Shown: positions 1 through 8,700 of the stretch, in pieces | Numbering within the stretch: position 1 is the first letter of the stretch | How the letters are laid out: every line of letters starts with the position of its first letter | Origin: Weissella fangxianensis | GTDB lineage: Bacteria; Bacillota; Bacilli; Lactobacillales; Lactobacillaceae | Direction: 5' to 3' | DNA length: 57,238 nucleotides | Assembly (NCBI RefSeq): GCF_024718545.1 | Contig: NZ_JAMXDB010000010.1 | Location: 1 to 57,238 of the forward strand | Notes under the pieces: model-generated | Database searches by the model: none | Seen by the model: the letters and a program-made list of their open reading frames with translations, nothing else | What the model was told of the DNA's origin: nothing | Program-made: the position numbers and the translations under genes

Positions 1-65
1 TTATAAGGCGGAATACCTTGTAGATACATTGTGACAGCTTCAATTTGTACTTCTTTTGAAAACAT
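1..65 (-). CDS. IS3-family transposase OrfA, 5' end only
   Basis: Partial reading frame that starts at the ATG at 65-63 and runs off the left edge of the window. Only 21 codons are visible, beginning MFSKEVQIEAVTMYLQG, which resembles the start of the small helix-turn-helix OrfA protein of IS3-family (IS150-like) elements. A GGGG Shine-Dalgarno sequence at 73-76 lies 7 nt upstream and sits inside a hairpin stem. The family call rests mainly on the adjacent terminal repeat and on the OrfB C-terminus at the other window end. Confidence 0.6.
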   Translation of the reverse strand, partial: MFSKEVQIEAVTMYLQGIPPY

Positions 66-70
66 AGTAA

Positions 71-110
71 AACCCCGTAAGTTTTGGAAATTACTCCAAC
101 TTACGGGGTT
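71..110 (-). promoter_or_regulatory. Hairpin over the OrfA ribosome binding site
   Basis: Bases 71-83 and 98-110 form a perfect 13-bp inverted repeat with a 14-base loop. In a transcript entering the element from outside, the stem would bury the GGGG Shine-Dalgarno sequence of OrfA. A promoter inside the element would start within or after the 5' arm and leave the site free. Such protection against read-through expression is known for some insertion sequences; here it is inferred from the geometry. Confidence 0.5.
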
Positions 111-167
111 CAGTTCAGGAACAAAAGCAAATGTTCCAACCTTTTTATATTAAACATGTAATTTCTG

Positions 168-1295
168 TTAATCTGGTAGTTCGTCTTCTTCTGGTGTTAA
201 CGGCAAATTAATAATGAAGCTAGTAATGTCATCATCTGACTCAACTCGCACTTGTCCACCATGCGCATTAATTACTCCATTAACGATAGCCAAACCAAGT
301 CCTGTACCACCGGTTTTCGTATTACGCGATCCTTCTACACGATAAAACCGATCAAACAGACGTTTAATGGACTCATCAGGAATTTTAGCCCCATTATTCG
401 TCACACGAATTTCTACCTGGTTGTCATCTGGCATAACCTTTGCCGATAATCTAACAAAAGTTGCACCCTCACCATACTTAAAGGCATTATTGATTAGATT
501 CATAAACACACGCGCCAGTCGGTCAGGATCACCAACCATTTCAATAACCGTTGGATTTGACACGGCCGAAATCACAACACCTTTTTCCTCTGCTTCAAGC
601 TCATAATTCACTGCCAATTGCTGGAGTAAGGCCGCTAAATCTAATGGTGCCCAATGGAGTTTGAAGTCAACTTGATGAACTTGCGTGTAATCAAACAAAT
701 CTTCAACTAATGATTTCATTTGGCCTGACTTATCAAAAGCCGTTTGGGCATATTTCATAATCTCTTCACGTTGCAATTTTTGTTGCTCACTATCGTTAAT
801 GATTAATCCAAGATACCCCAAAATTGACGTCAACGGTGTCCGCAAATCATGCGAGACATTTGTAACCATTTCATCTTTAGACCGTTCAATTTCATGTTCT
901 TCAACCATTGCTTGTTGCGCAGCTTCAAAAACACCGTTAACATTCTCTGCTAATGGTTGCAAGCGGCGCCCCCAGTGCTTAACCTGTAACCCCTGACTCT
1001 TTGTATCACCAACCTGTGGTACTAATTTATTCACTGCTACAATCAATTCTGATAACTTTGTTTGTTCATAAAACTGCCATAGCAATAGCAACCAGACAAT
1101 TAATAAAATACCCCCTACAATCCCGACAGTTACTGGTGATTGCTGTGATATCCTTACTAATTCTGACCACAAATTATTTGTATCCCAATGTGATTGAATC
1201 ATGAGAATAATACCAATTCCCATGCATACAAAAAGCAGGGCGGAAACCACTGCCTTGACTGTGAATTTTAGCCAACTCAGTATTCTTAGTTTCAT
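168..1295 (-). CDS. Sensor histidine kinase, VanS-like
   Basis: Membrane sensor kinase that autophosphorylates and passes phosphate to the response regulator encoded just upstream. Two membrane segments lie near residues 12-32 and 54-74, so the external loop is only about 20 residues. The H-box SHDLRTPLTSILGYL is near residue 150, followed by the N-box NLINNAFKYG and the G-box GTGLGLAIV. The start is placed at ATG 1295, because the AAAGG ribosome site is 8 nt from it but only 2 nt from the GTG at 1301. The short sensor loop suggests sensing in or near the membrane. The gene is last in the parA-ychF run; its signal is unknown. Confidence 0.85.
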   Translation of the reverse strand: MKLRILSWLKFTVKAVVSALLFVCMGIGIILMIQSHWDTNNLWSELVRISQQSPVTVGIVGGILLIVWLLLLWQFYEQTKLSELIVAVNKLVPQVGDTKSQGLQVKHWGRRLQPLAENVNGVFEAAQQAMVEEHEIERSKDEMVTNVSHDLRTPLTSILGYLGLIINDSEQQKLQREEIMKYAQTAFDKSGQMKSLVEDLFDYTQVHQVDFKLHWAPLDLAALLQQLAVNYELEAEEKGVVISAVSNPTVIEMVGDPDRLARVFMNLINNAFKYGEGATFVRLSAKVMPDDNQVEIRVTNNGAKIPDESIKRLFDRFYRVEGSRNTKTGGTGLGLAIVNGVINAHGGQVRVESDDDITSFIINLPLTPEEDELPD

Positions 1296-1313
1296 CCCCA
1301 CTGCCTTTCTGTA

Positions 1314-2003
1314 TTAAAGTACTTCGATTTTATAACCAACGCCCCAAACAGTTTGCACAACCTGGTTACCACCAGTGGCTTCTTCTAACTTATCACGTAA
1401 ATGCGACACGTGAACCATCACTGTTTTTGCTGACACAACGGATTCTTGTTGCCAAACACGCTCAAAAATATCATCAGCACTGAATACTCTATTTGGATGT
1501 GATGCTAGTAGGTACAAAATGCCAAACTCCAAAGCTGTCAAATTAATATCAACACCGTCTGCTGTGCGCACTTCGTGACTATCTTTATTGATTGTCAATG
1601 GGCCGACATCTAGCACCTCTGGTGTAGCTTGTGCCAAGCCGTTTTGTGCCCGACGTAGTAATGCACGTACGCGCGCCATAACTTCCAATGGATTAAATGG
1701 CTTTGTCACGTAATCATCAGCACCCGTAATTAGTCCTTGAATTTTATCCATCGCACCTGACTTTGCTGACAATACTAAAATAGGTACTGAATTGTCCTTA
1801 CGAACTTCTTTCAAAACCTCTGTACCGCTCATTTCAGGCATCATAATATCTAAAATAATCAAACCAATATCGGGATTCGTCCGAATCTTAGTCAATGCCT
1901 CTCTACCATCGCCAGCAACAACTGGCTCATAGCCTTCATTTTTCACATAGATTTCTAGCAATTCCGCAATTTCTTGGTCATCATCAACAATCAAAATTTT
2001 CAT
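1314..2003 (-). CDS. OmpR-family response regulator
   Basis: DNA-binding response regulator of 229 residues, partner of the kinase that follows 18 bp later. The receiver domain begins MKILIVDDDQEIAELL, has the phospho-acceptor Asp in LIILDIMMPEMSG and the conserved Lys in DDYVTKPFNP. A winged-helix Trans_reg_C domain fills the C-terminal half, ending VVQTVWGVGYKIEVL. The start is the ATG at 2003, preceded by GAGGG; the open frame extends 43 codons upstream but those overlap the previous gene and look like chance. The pair resembles VanRS or other OmpR-type two-component systems. Target genes cannot be read from the sequence. Confidence 0.88.
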   Translation of the reverse strand: MKILIVDDDQEIAELLEIYVKNEGYEPVVAGDGREALTKIRTNPDIGLIILDIMMPEMSGTEVLKEVRKDNSVPILVLSAKSGAMDKIQGLITGADDYVTKPFNPLEVMARVRALLRRAQNGLAQATPEVLDVGPLTINKDSHEVRTADGVDINLTALEFGILYLLASHPNRVFSADDIFERVWQQESVVSAKTVMVHVSHLRDKLEEATGGNQVVQTVWGVGYKIEVL

Positions 2004-2028
2004 TAATCTACCCTCACTGCTTCTTTGG

Positions 2029-2772
2029 CTATTTCTTTCGTGATTGTGTTTGCGCGTTTGCTCCAAGGAAACCACCCTTGATTCCCGTCTTTGAACGCCA
2101 GTAGCGGAAGCCAACGAAGGCAAGTGCTGCAATCACAAGATATACCCAACCTGGTAACAGTGGATTAATCACTGGTGGTAAGAAGGCAAAGCCTAGGTAT
2201 GCTAAGAACCAAATAGCAAAGGCCCCGACTGTAACACTGGCCTTTTTCAAAAATGATACATGTTTACCATCGCGACGTGGTGCAAGGGTCAATGTAACAG
2301 CTGAGAAGAAAATACCACCTAAGACTGACGTCAAAATCAATGAAGTAATTCCGGCTGCACCTGCTGAGCCATCCGCTGATGACTTCATACCACTAAAGAT
2401 CAATGTTAGTCCAAACATGAAACTAAACATCATAAAGAAGGCAATGGCGTTATCAACTGCAAGTGGCCAAAAACCATAACTTGCATACCCACGAGTATCA
2501 TCGCTCTTTTCTGCCTCAGTCTTTAGTCCCATTGCTTCGGCTGGCGTATTATATAATTGCTTAGCTGTTACTCCCGTTTTTTGGGCAGTTAATAATTTTG
2601 CGCCAACTTCAGTGATCAATTGTGCTTTAGACTCATCACCATTAGCCAGAATAACCATTTGACGGATAAACTCTTGGTTACGTCTTGTTAATCCCGACGT
2701 TGCAAGTTCTTGAATAGTCGGCAACGTTGGCTTTGGTGCCTGTGATTGTGTTTGTTCCTTTGACTCTGTCAT
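2029..2772 (-). CDS. DUF1129 family membrane protein
   Basis: Membrane protein of 247 residues matching the DUF1129 pattern common in lactic acid bacteria. A soluble N-terminal part (about residues 1-100, with LTRRNQEFIRQMV) is followed by four hydrophobic segments: around residues 102-122, 133-155, 170-190 and 200-220. The start is ATG 2772 with GGGGAGA upstream. It sits 12 bp after ychF and 25 bp before the response regulator, so it is probably co-transcribed with both. No biochemical role is established for the family. The position next to a two-component system makes a membrane or envelope-stress role possible, which is inference. Confidence 0.75.
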   Translation of the reverse strand: MTESKEQTQSQAPKPTLPTIQELATSGLTRRNQEFIRQMVILANGDESKAQLITEVGAKLLTAQKTGVTAKQLYNTPAEAMGLKTEAEKSDDTRGYASYGFWPLAVDNAIAFFMMFSFMFGLTLIFSGMKSSADGSAGAAGITSLILTSVLGGIFFSAVTLTLAPRRDGKHVSFLKKASVTVGAFAIWFLAYLGFAFLPPVINPLLPGWVYLVIAALAFVGFRYWRSKTGIKGGFLGANAQTQSRKK

Positions 2773-2784
2773 ATTTCTCCCCAA

Positions 2785-3888
2785 TTAAACGTTGAACAAG
2801 AATTCAATGATGTCTCCATCTTGTACAACGTATTCCTTTCCTTCTGAACGACGACGCCCAGCCTCTTTGATCGCCTTCATTGATACATACTTGTCCAAAT
2901 CTTCGAATGACACTGTTTCAGCACGAATGAAACCACGTTCAAAGTCTGAATGAATAACACCGGCAACCTGAGGTGCCTTCATGCCAGCACGGAATGTCCA
3001 GGCACGTGTCTCTTTACCACCAGCAGTAAAGAATGTACGTAAATCAAGCATATGATAAGCAGCACGAATCAAACGATTCAATCCCGGTTCAGTAATGCCC
3101 TGCAATTCCATGAACTCCGCTTTATCTTCATCATCCATTTCGGCAATTTCTTCCTCAGCGCGTGCAGAAATACCAATAACATCAGCACCTTCTGATTCTG
3201 CATATTGCTTAATCTGTTGATAATATTCTGATTCTGATGGATCAGCCATGTCGTCTTCCGAAACATTAGCCACATAAAGCACTGGCTTTGACGTTAGCAA
3301 GAATAAATCATGAATGATTTTTTGCTCATCTTCATCCCAATCAATTGAGCGGGCTGGTTTACCAGCTTCTAATGCAGGCTTTAGTTGTTCTAGAACGGCA
3401 AGCTCAGCAATAGCATCTTTATCTTTAGCAGACTTCGCTGACTTTTCAACACGACTGTAACGTTTGTCAATTGATTCTAAATCAGCTAATACTAATTCCG
3501 TATTGATTGTTTCAATATCTTCTAATGGGTCAATCTTACCAGACACATGGGTAATGTCATCATCATCAAATGCACGTACCACATGGACAATAGCGTTAAC
3601 CTGTCGAATATTTTCCAAGAATTTATTTCCAAGTCCCTCACCTTGTGAAGCACCTTTAACGATTCCAGCAATATCAGTAAATTCAAAAGTTGTTGGGACA
3701 ACTTTATCCGCCGGAATCAATTCTTGAATACGGTCCAACCGATCATCAGGCACTTCAACCATACCAACATTTGGTTCAATGGTTGCAAATGGATAGTTTG
3801 CCATTTCTGCACCTGCTTTAGTAATTGCATTAAACAAAGTTGATTTACCGACGTTTGGCAAGCCAACAATTCCTGCTGTAAGAGCCAT
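2785..3888 (-). CDS. ychF: Redox-regulated ATPase YchF (Obg-like)
   Basis: Conserved cytosolic P-loop ATPase of the Obg-related group, 367 residues, the usual length. The N-terminal G domain opens MALTAGIVGLPNVGKSTLFNAITKAG with the P-loop GLPNVGKS. It continues with the G3 region DIAGIVKGASQGEGLGNKFL, in which the DxxG motif is followed by the YchF-typical hydrophobic substitution. A coiled-coil insertion lies around residues 130-200, and the C-terminal TGS-like domain ends VVQDGDIIEFLFNV. The family binds ribosomes and is linked to oxidative stress and translation control. It lies between the DUF951 gene and the DUF1129 gene, a common order in lactobacilli. Confidence 0.95.
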   Translation of the reverse strand: MALTAGIVGLPNVGKSTLFNAITKAGAEMANYPFATIEPNVGMVEVPDDRLDRIQELIPADKVVPTTFEFTDIAGIVKGASQGEGLGNKFLENIRQVNAIVHVVRAFDDDDITHVSGKIDPLEDIETINTELVLADLESIDKRYSRVEKSAKSAKDKDAIAELAVLEQLKPALEAGKPARSIDWDEDEQKIIHDLFLLTSKPVLYVANVSEDDMADPSESEYYQQIKQYAESEGADVIGISARAEEEIAEMDDEDKAEFMELQGITEPGLNRLIRAAYHMLDLRTFFTAGGKETRAWTFRAGMKAPQVAGVIHSDFERGFIRAETVSFEDLDKYVSMKAIKEAGRRRSEGKEYVVQDGDIIEFLFNV

Positions 3889-3916
3889 TTTATTTACCCA
3901 TCTCTCTTTTCATTAA

Positions 3917-4102
3917 TTAATCTTGTGCACTTTTTAGTACACGTTTAAAACGTTTATCAAAATCATGACGTGTCATGACAATTTGTCGCTGACAACCTTG
4001 GCACACGATTTTCATATCAGCACCAACACGCATAATCTGCCATTCATTTGCACCACATGCATGCGCCTTTTTCATTTCAACAATATCATGTAAATTATAC
4101 AT
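3917..4102 (-). CDS. DUF951 domain protein, small zinc-ribbon-like
   Basis: Small basic protein of 61 residues matching DUF951, nearly always found beside parB/ychF in Firmicutes. It begins MYNLHDIVEMKKAHACG and carries a Cys in HACG plus a CQGC pair, a possible metal site. The start at ATG 4102 is favoured because GGAGG lies 5 nt before it; a GTG at 4114 would overlap the Shine-Dalgarno sequence itself. The gene begins 11 bp after the parB stop, so translational coupling is likely. The function is not known. Confidence 0.85.
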   Translation of the reverse strand: MYNLHDIVEMKKAHACGANEWQIMRVGADMKIVCQGCQRQIVMTRHDFDKRFKRVLKSAQD

Positions 4103-4113
4103 CACTGCCTCCA

Positions 4114-5019
4114 CTATTCCGCATCTAAGTCAATGTCTAGTGTTTCAAAAATCCGGTTTAAGTCTTCATCTGACAAATAGGTGATTTCAATTTTTCCAGC
4201 ACCTTTATGATTACGTGTCATATGGACTTTTGTCCCGAACTTATTTTCCAATGCCGTTGTCGATGCTTTGATATAAGGAGACAAACTTGGTTGCTCCTTA
4301 GTAGGTGCTGACTGTTCGTTTAATTTATTGACCAACTGTTCTAATTGGCGAACTGTCATCCCTTCAGCTACGGCACGCTTGGCAACAGGGACAATCCGAC
4401 GCTTATTATGTAATCCTAATAACGTACGAGCTTGCCCCATTGACAGCTGACTGGCATTTAACAATTCTTTGACTTCATCAGGTAGATTCAATAAACGCAA
4501 GAAATTAGCAACCACCGACCGGGCCTTGCCCAATCGTTTAGCTACTTGTGCTTGTGTCAAATTAAGGCCATCCATCATATCACGATAAGCCTGCGCTTCT
4601 TCTAATGGCGTCAAATCTTCACGTTGTAAGTTTTCAAGAATTGCCGCTTGCAACATTTGATCATCGTCTAACTTGCGCACGATTGCCGGAATAGTTTCTA
4701 TATTAGCAATCTGCGAGGCTCGCCAACGGCGCTCACCAGCAAGAATTTCGTATTGACTACTGTCTTTGGGATTATGTCGAACAATAACTGGTTGTAGGAC
4801 CCCATTTTGCTTAATTGATTCAGCTAATTCCTGCAGCTTATCCTGGTTGAACACCCGTCGCGGTTGGAATGGATTGGCAACCATCTTTTCAATTGCGATT
4901 TCACGAACTTCATCACCATTAGAAACTGAGTTATCAAGACCTTGATCAGCAAATAAGGCTCCTAGGCCACCACCTTTTTTCCCAAAGCCACCTAATCCTG
5001 TTTTTTTAGATTTCACCAT
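4114..5019 (-). CDS. parB: Chromosome-partitioning protein ParB (Spo0J)
   Basis: Centromere-binding CTPase of the ParABS system, 301 residues. The N-terminal ParB/Srx domain contains the CTP-binding motif GERRWRAS near residue 95. It is preceded by NPFQPRRVF and followed by the helix-turn-helix LTQAQVAKRLGKARSVVANFLRLL that reads parS. The C-terminal dimerisation domain ends the protein. The reading frame overlaps the end of parA by 14 bp. A parS site lies about 1.6 kb upstream at 6608-6623. The protein spreads from parS and helps load SMC at the origin region, placing this locus probably within the origin-proximal part of the chromosome. Confidence 0.95.
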   Translation of the reverse strand: MVKSKKTGLGGFGKKGGGLGALFADQGLDNSVSNGDEVREIAIEKMVANPFQPRRVFNQDKLQELAESIKQNGVLQPVIVRHNPKDSSQYEILAGERRWRASQIANIETIPAIVRKLDDDQMLQAAILENLQREDLTPLEEAQAYRDMMDGLNLTQAQVAKRLGKARSVVANFLRLLNLPDEVKELLNASQLSMGQARTLLGLHNKRRIVPVAKRAVAEGMTVRQLEQLVNKLNEQSAPTKEQPSLSPYIKASTTALENKFGTKVHMTRNHKGAGKIEITYLSDEDLNRIFETLDIDLDAE

Positions 5020-5776
5020 GAGATTCTAAGACCTCCTTCGCTAACTTTGTATAGACCTCAGCACCTCTTGATTTTGGATCATAATCAATGATTGACATCC
5101 CCCGAGATGGTGCTTCAGACAAGCGAACATTGCGCGGAATAACAGTATCGTATACTTCACTGCCAAAGTACTCACGCACATTATCAATAACATCAGCTGA
5201 CAAATTTGTACGTGGGTCAACCATGGTCATTAGGACACCTTCAACTTCTAAATCAGGGTTGAAATGACGTTTGACCAATTTCATATTATTCATAAGTTGG
5301 CCAAGACCTTCTAACGCATAGTACTCAGCTTGAACCGGAATCAAAATTGAATCCGCCGCTGAAAATGTATTAATCGTCACTAATCCAAGTGAAGGTGGAT
5401 TATCTATTAAAATATAGTCATATTGTTCGCGAATGTTACCCAACGCATTTTTTAAGCGCAATTCGCGTGCCATTACTGGTGCTAACTCCAGCTCTGCACC
5501 AGCAAGACGAATCGTTGCCGGTACAATATCAACGCCTTCATGAGAAGTTGATAAAATGACGTCAGCTAAGGGCACGTCATTAATCAAGACGTCATAAATA
5601 TCTTGTTCAATATTTGATTTATGAACACCAGTTCCTGATGTTGCATTACCTTGAGCATCGGTATCAATAATTAATACTTTTTTGCCAAAAGATGCTATCG
5701 AAGCAGCCAAATTGACTGTTGTGGTTGTTTTACCAACACCACCTTTTTGGTTTGCTAATGCAATAATGTGTCCCAT
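5006..5776 (-). CDS. parA: Chromosome-partitioning ATPase ParA (Soj)
   Basis: Walker-type ATPase of 256 residues that binds the nucleoid and works with ParB. The deviant Walker A motif KGGVGKTTTTVNLAA is at residues 11-25, the Walker A' Asp is in LIIDTDAQGNAT, and Walker B is YDYILIDNPPSLG. The chromosomal type is indicated by the short N-terminus without a DNA-binding extension. The start ATG 5776 has AGGGG 8 nt upstream. The gene lies 13 bp from the rsmG stop and overlaps parB, forming an rsmG-parA-parB-DUF951-ychF operon. Confidence 0.95.
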   Translation of the reverse strand: MGHIIALANQKGGVGKTTTTVNLAASIASFGKKVLIIDTDAQGNATSGTGVHKSNIEQDIYDVLINDVPLADVILSTSHEGVDIVPATIRLAGAELELAPVMARELRLKNALGNIREQYDYILIDNPPSLGLVTINTFSAADSILIPVQAEYYALEGLGQLMNNMKLVKRHFNPDLEVEGVLMTMVDPRTNLSADVIDNVREYFGSEVYDTVIPRNVRLSEAPSRGMSIIDYDPKSRGAEVYTKLAKEVLESHGEI

Positions 5777-5789
5777 TATTTTCCCCTTC

Positions 5790-6509
5790 CTACAATGGTT
5801 TGCGTGCTGGGTCTCCTGGTTTACGAGGATAACGGTTAGGTGTTGAACTTACCTTATCAATAACAATAATTGTCCTAGGATCACCATTTGGTAAGTTGAC
5901 CGGTACTTCTTCGCCAATCTTGCCGCCCAACTTTGCGATTGCTCCTTGTGCTTCATGCAATTCTTCGCTTGCAGCACTACCTTTCATGGCTAACAGTGCC
6001 CCACCAACTTTAACAAGTGGTAAAGTCAATTCGCCTAAAACATTTAAACGAGCTAACGCCCGAGCAGTCGCCACATCAAATTGTTCGCGATTTGGCGCCT
6101 TTTTATGACCAAACTCTTCAGCTCGAGCATGGATGACCGTCACCCCTTCGAGTCCGAGTTCGTTAACTAGCTCCTGCAAAAAGTTTATCCGCTTATTTAA
6201 AGCATCAATAATAGTAATCTGTAATTGTGGAAAGGCTATTTTTAGCGGCAACGACGGGAATCCAGCCCCTGCACCAACATCAATCATACTAAGTTGGTCA
6301 GTTTGTAACTTAGGATATGCCCATGCTAAAGTTAATGAATCATAAAAATGCTTTAAGTAAACCTCATCACGATCAGTAATGGCCGTTAAATTCATATGTT
6401 CATTAACTGCTACCAAACGATCGTAATACGTTTGGTATTGCGTTAGTTGTTTATCGTCTAAAATGACGTTTTTATCGCGTAGTGCCGCCGCAAATTCTTC
6501 GGGGTTCAT
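5790..6509 (-). CDS. rsmG: 16S rRNA m7G527 methyltransferase RsmG
   Basis: SAM-dependent methyltransferase that modifies G527 of 16S rRNA (E. coli numbering), 239 residues. Typical motifs are HFYDSLT, the SAM-binding MIDVGAGAGFPSLPLKIAFP, and KRINFLQEL. The start is ATG 6509, preceded by GGAGAGAG; 20 further upstream codons lack a ribosome site. The C-terminus is basic, ending RYPRKPGDPARKPL, as in Firmicute homologues. It is the first gene of the partition operon, with a parS site 100 bp upstream of the start. Confidence 0.93.
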   Translation of the reverse strand: MNPEEFAAALRDKNVILDDKQLTQYQTYYDRLVAVNEHMNLTAITDRDEVYLKHFYDSLTLAWAYPKLQTDQLSMIDVGAGAGFPSLPLKIAFPQLQITIIDALNKRINFLQELVNELGLEGVTVIHARAEEFGHKKAPNREQFDVATARALARLNVLGELTLPLVKVGGALLAMKGSAASEELHEAQGAIAKLGGKIGEEVPVNLPNGDPRTIIVIDKVSSTPNRYPRKPGDPARKPL

Positions 6510-6607
6510 TATCTCTCTCCAAACTGATTCCAATACTAAAAGAATACCGCAAAATGCCCATCTATTCAATAGATGGACAGAGTTGAATCACAAAATCTAA
6601 GGGCTTA

Positions 6608-6623
6608 TGTTTCACGTGGAACA
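6608..6623. promoter_or_regulatory. parS centromere site
   Basis: TGTTTCACGTGGAACA differs from the consensus TGTTTCACGTGAAACA at one position and keeps the central CACGTG. It lies in the intergenic region between rsmG and mutY, directly upstream of the parA/parB operon, the usual location. ParB would bind here and spread. Confidence 0.88.
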
Positions 6624-6687
6624 TTAATATTTGTGCTACTACCCAACAAAAATTATCATCATAAATCAAGTAAACAATTGCCAGATT

Positions 6688-7788
6688 TTAACTTAAGCGA
6701 CGCCAAATTTTTTCCTGAATTTTAGGTTGCGGATCCTTTTGCATGTCATCAAATGATCGCCACATGCCACGAGCCAACTGTTGTGATGCTACTTCTGCCG
6801 TTAAAATCGTGACCGTCCACTTCAAATGCGTGTAAACGTGGGTTACTGGACGGCCGGTTACCTTCTTTAAATCGGCTACCACACCATAATCAGTAGTCAG
6901 TCTTTTCTGAGTGGCTGTAATCATTTCATCTTCAGTCCAATTGGCATCACTATCTGTCATAAAATCTGTTAATGCATACAATGGCATCGTCCAAAAGTTT
7001 CCTAATAAACCATTGGCTGGTCGTTGTTCCCATAAATAACCGGCTGGTGATTTCACAGCAATTGCAAAATAAGTAACTGGTTTGGGCTTGGCTGCCTTTG
7101 TTTTTACTGGATAAAAATCCTCAGTTCCATCTAAATATGCTGCATTAAACGCTTTGACTGGCGAATGTTCGCTATCATAATTTTTAGCACTCATATATGA
7201 TGACCCTAAATCCATAATTGCTTGGTTAAAATCGCCAGGACGTTCTGGATCAATTAACTTTTGTCCCACCTCAAAGAAAATTTTTCTTGTTTTTGCTTGA
7301 GCAATATCGGCATCAATTTTGAATAACCGTGAAAACACCCGAAATGCGTTCCCATCAATCGCTGGTACTGGTTCATTAAAAGATATACTAGCAATCGCTG
7401 CTGCCGTATATGGACCAATTCCGGTTAATTTCTGTAAAGTAGCCATATCAGTTGGCCAAACGCCTGCATAATCATTAACAACTTGTTGGGCTGCTTTTTG
7501 CATATTACGCACTCGTGAATAATAGCCGAGTCCCTCCCAAGTTTTCAATAAAATTTGTTCCGGAGCTTTCGCTAAATCTTCTATTGTCGGAAAGGTTGTC
7601 ATAAAGCGTTCAAAATATGGAATGACCGTCTGCACCTGGGTCTGCTGTAACATAATTTCCGATACCCAAACGTGATAAGGTTCATGGTCTTTACGCCACG
7701 GTAAATCTGCACGGCCTTCTCTGTCATACCATTCAAGTAATGTTTGACGGAATGCCGCAATTTTGTCTTCATGCCACATATCAATCAT
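6688..7788 (-). CDS. mutY: A/G-specific adenine glycosylase MutY, lacking the Fe-S cluster
   Basis: Base-excision repair enzyme that removes adenine mispaired with 8-oxoguanine, 366 residues. The N-terminal HhH-GPD domain has DLPWRK, the catalytic Glu in SEIMLQQTQV, the hairpin LTGIGPYTAAAIASI and the catalytic Asp in VPAIDGNAFRVFSRLF. The C-terminal NUDIX-like 8-oxoG reader has YLWEQRPANGLLGNFWTMPL. The four cysteines that bind the [4Fe-4S] cluster after MDLG are absent: the region reads MDLGSSYMSAKNYDSEHSPV. Clusterless MutY enzymes are known from some lactic acid bacteria. Start ATG 7788 is chosen because AAGGTGG lies 8 nt upstream. Confidence 0.93.
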   Translation of the reverse strand: MIDMWHEDKIAAFRQTLLEWYDREGRADLPWRKDHEPYHVWVSEIMLQQTQVQTVIPYFERFMTTFPTIEDLAKAPEQILLKTWEGLGYYSRVRNMQKAAQQVVNDYAGVWPTDMATLQKLTGIGPYTAAAIASISFNEPVPAIDGNAFRVFSRLFKIDADIAQAKTRKIFFEVGQKLIDPERPGDFNQAIMDLGSSYMSAKNYDSEHSPVKAFNAAYLDGTEDFYPVKTKAAKPKPVTYFAIAVKSPAGYLWEQRPANGLLGNFWTMPLYALTDFMTDSDANWTEDEMITATQKRLTTDYGVVADLKKVTGRPVTHVYTHLKWTVTILTAEVASQQLARGMWRSFDDMQKDPQPKIQEKIWRRLS

Positions 7789-7914
7789 GAATTTTGCCAC
7801 CTTTTTTAAAAGTTATTTATCCAGTGTAACATTTTCTAATTTCAAATTTGCCTAAACCATATGCAATGAGCGATAATGGAGATAAGAAAAAATTAAGAAA
7901 GAGGCATTATCCTT

Positions 7915-8616
7915 ATGGCAGACCAAACTGCACTTAAAAAATTAGCCGGTTATCGTGCAGCTGAATTCGTTGAAGATGGTATGGTAGTTGGAATCGGTTC
8001 AGGTTCAACTATCGCCTTTGTCGTTGAAGCATTGGGGAAACGTGTTGCGGAAGAAGGATTAAAAATCAAAGGGGTTCCTACTTCAGATAAGACACGACGC
8101 ACAGCAGCAAAGCTTGGTATTCCCATGCATAATGTTGATGATGTTGATCACATCGATATAACCATCGATGGAGCCGATCAAATTGATGAAAATTTTGCAG
8201 CAATTAAAGGTGGTGGAGCTGCCTTACTTTGGGAGAAAATCGTCGCTGTTAACTCACGACGTAATATTTGGGTCGTTGATGATACAAAAATAGCACCTCA
8301 ATTAACACATTATCTACCTGTAGAAGTTATCCCTTACGGTGCTGAACAACTATTTAAGCGCTTAAAGCAAAAAGGTTATGAACCAACCTGGCGCTTAGAC
8401 CAAAATGGTAACCCGGTCCGTACCGATTCGGCCAACTTCTTGTTTGATTTGCATTTTGATAAAATGCCTGATCCATTTAAACTAGGTCGTGAACTGACTA
8501 GTATGGTTGGTGTGGTTGAACACGGTTTGTTCCTAAATATCGTTGACCAAGTGATTGTTGGTCGTGATGATGAGACAATTGCGGTTTTTGATTCACATCC
8601 CCAGCCCTTAATCTAA
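7915..8616 (+). CDS. rpiA: Ribose-5-phosphate isomerase A
   Basis: Cytosolic enzyme of 233 residues interconverting ribose-5-phosphate and ribulose-5-phosphate in the pentose phosphate/phosphoketolase route. Diagnostic segments are VGIGSGSTIAFVVEAL near residue 25, GVPTSDKTR, the catalytic DITIDGADQID, and KGGGAALLWEKIVA. The start ATG 7915 has GAGG about 10 nt upstream. It stands alone as a plus-strand gene between divergent mutY and convergent ciaH, followed by a strong terminator. Confidence 0.96.
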   Translation: MADQTALKKLAGYRAAEFVEDGMVVGIGSGSTIAFVVEALGKRVAEEGLKIKGVPTSDKTRRTAAKLGIPMHNVDDVDHIDITIDGADQIDENFAAIKGGGAALLWEKIVAVNSRRNIWVVDDTKIAPQLTHYLPVEVIPYGAEQLFKRLKQKGYEPTWRLDQNGNPVRTDSANFLFDLHFDKMPDPFKLGRELTSMVGVVEHGLFLNIVDQVIVGRDDETIAVFDSHPQPLI

Positions 8617-8641
8617 TTAAATAGCTGAGGAAACATAAATT

Positions 8642-8689
8642 AAAAGACAGGTAAGAAGAATCCATGGATTTTTCTTACCTGTCTTTTTT
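8642..8689. terminator. Bidirectional terminator between rpiA and ciaH
   Basis: A 16-bp stem (8642-8657 with 8671-8686) carries A- and T-tracts on its two sides, so it can end transcription from both rpiA (plus) and the ciaRH operon (minus). Confidence 0.88.
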
Positions 8690-8700
8690 CATAAATTACA

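Larger units (their letters stand above)
1..117 (-). mobile_element. Left end of an IS3-family insertion sequence
   Basis: The terminal repeat occupies 95-117 and reads TGAACTGAACCCC...TTGGA on the minus strand. It matches the repeat at 57115-57137 in its outer 13 bases and its inner TTGGA. The element continues leftward out of the window with OrfA. The copy here shows its left end and the copy at the right window edge shows its right end, both in minus orientation. Confidence 0.75.
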
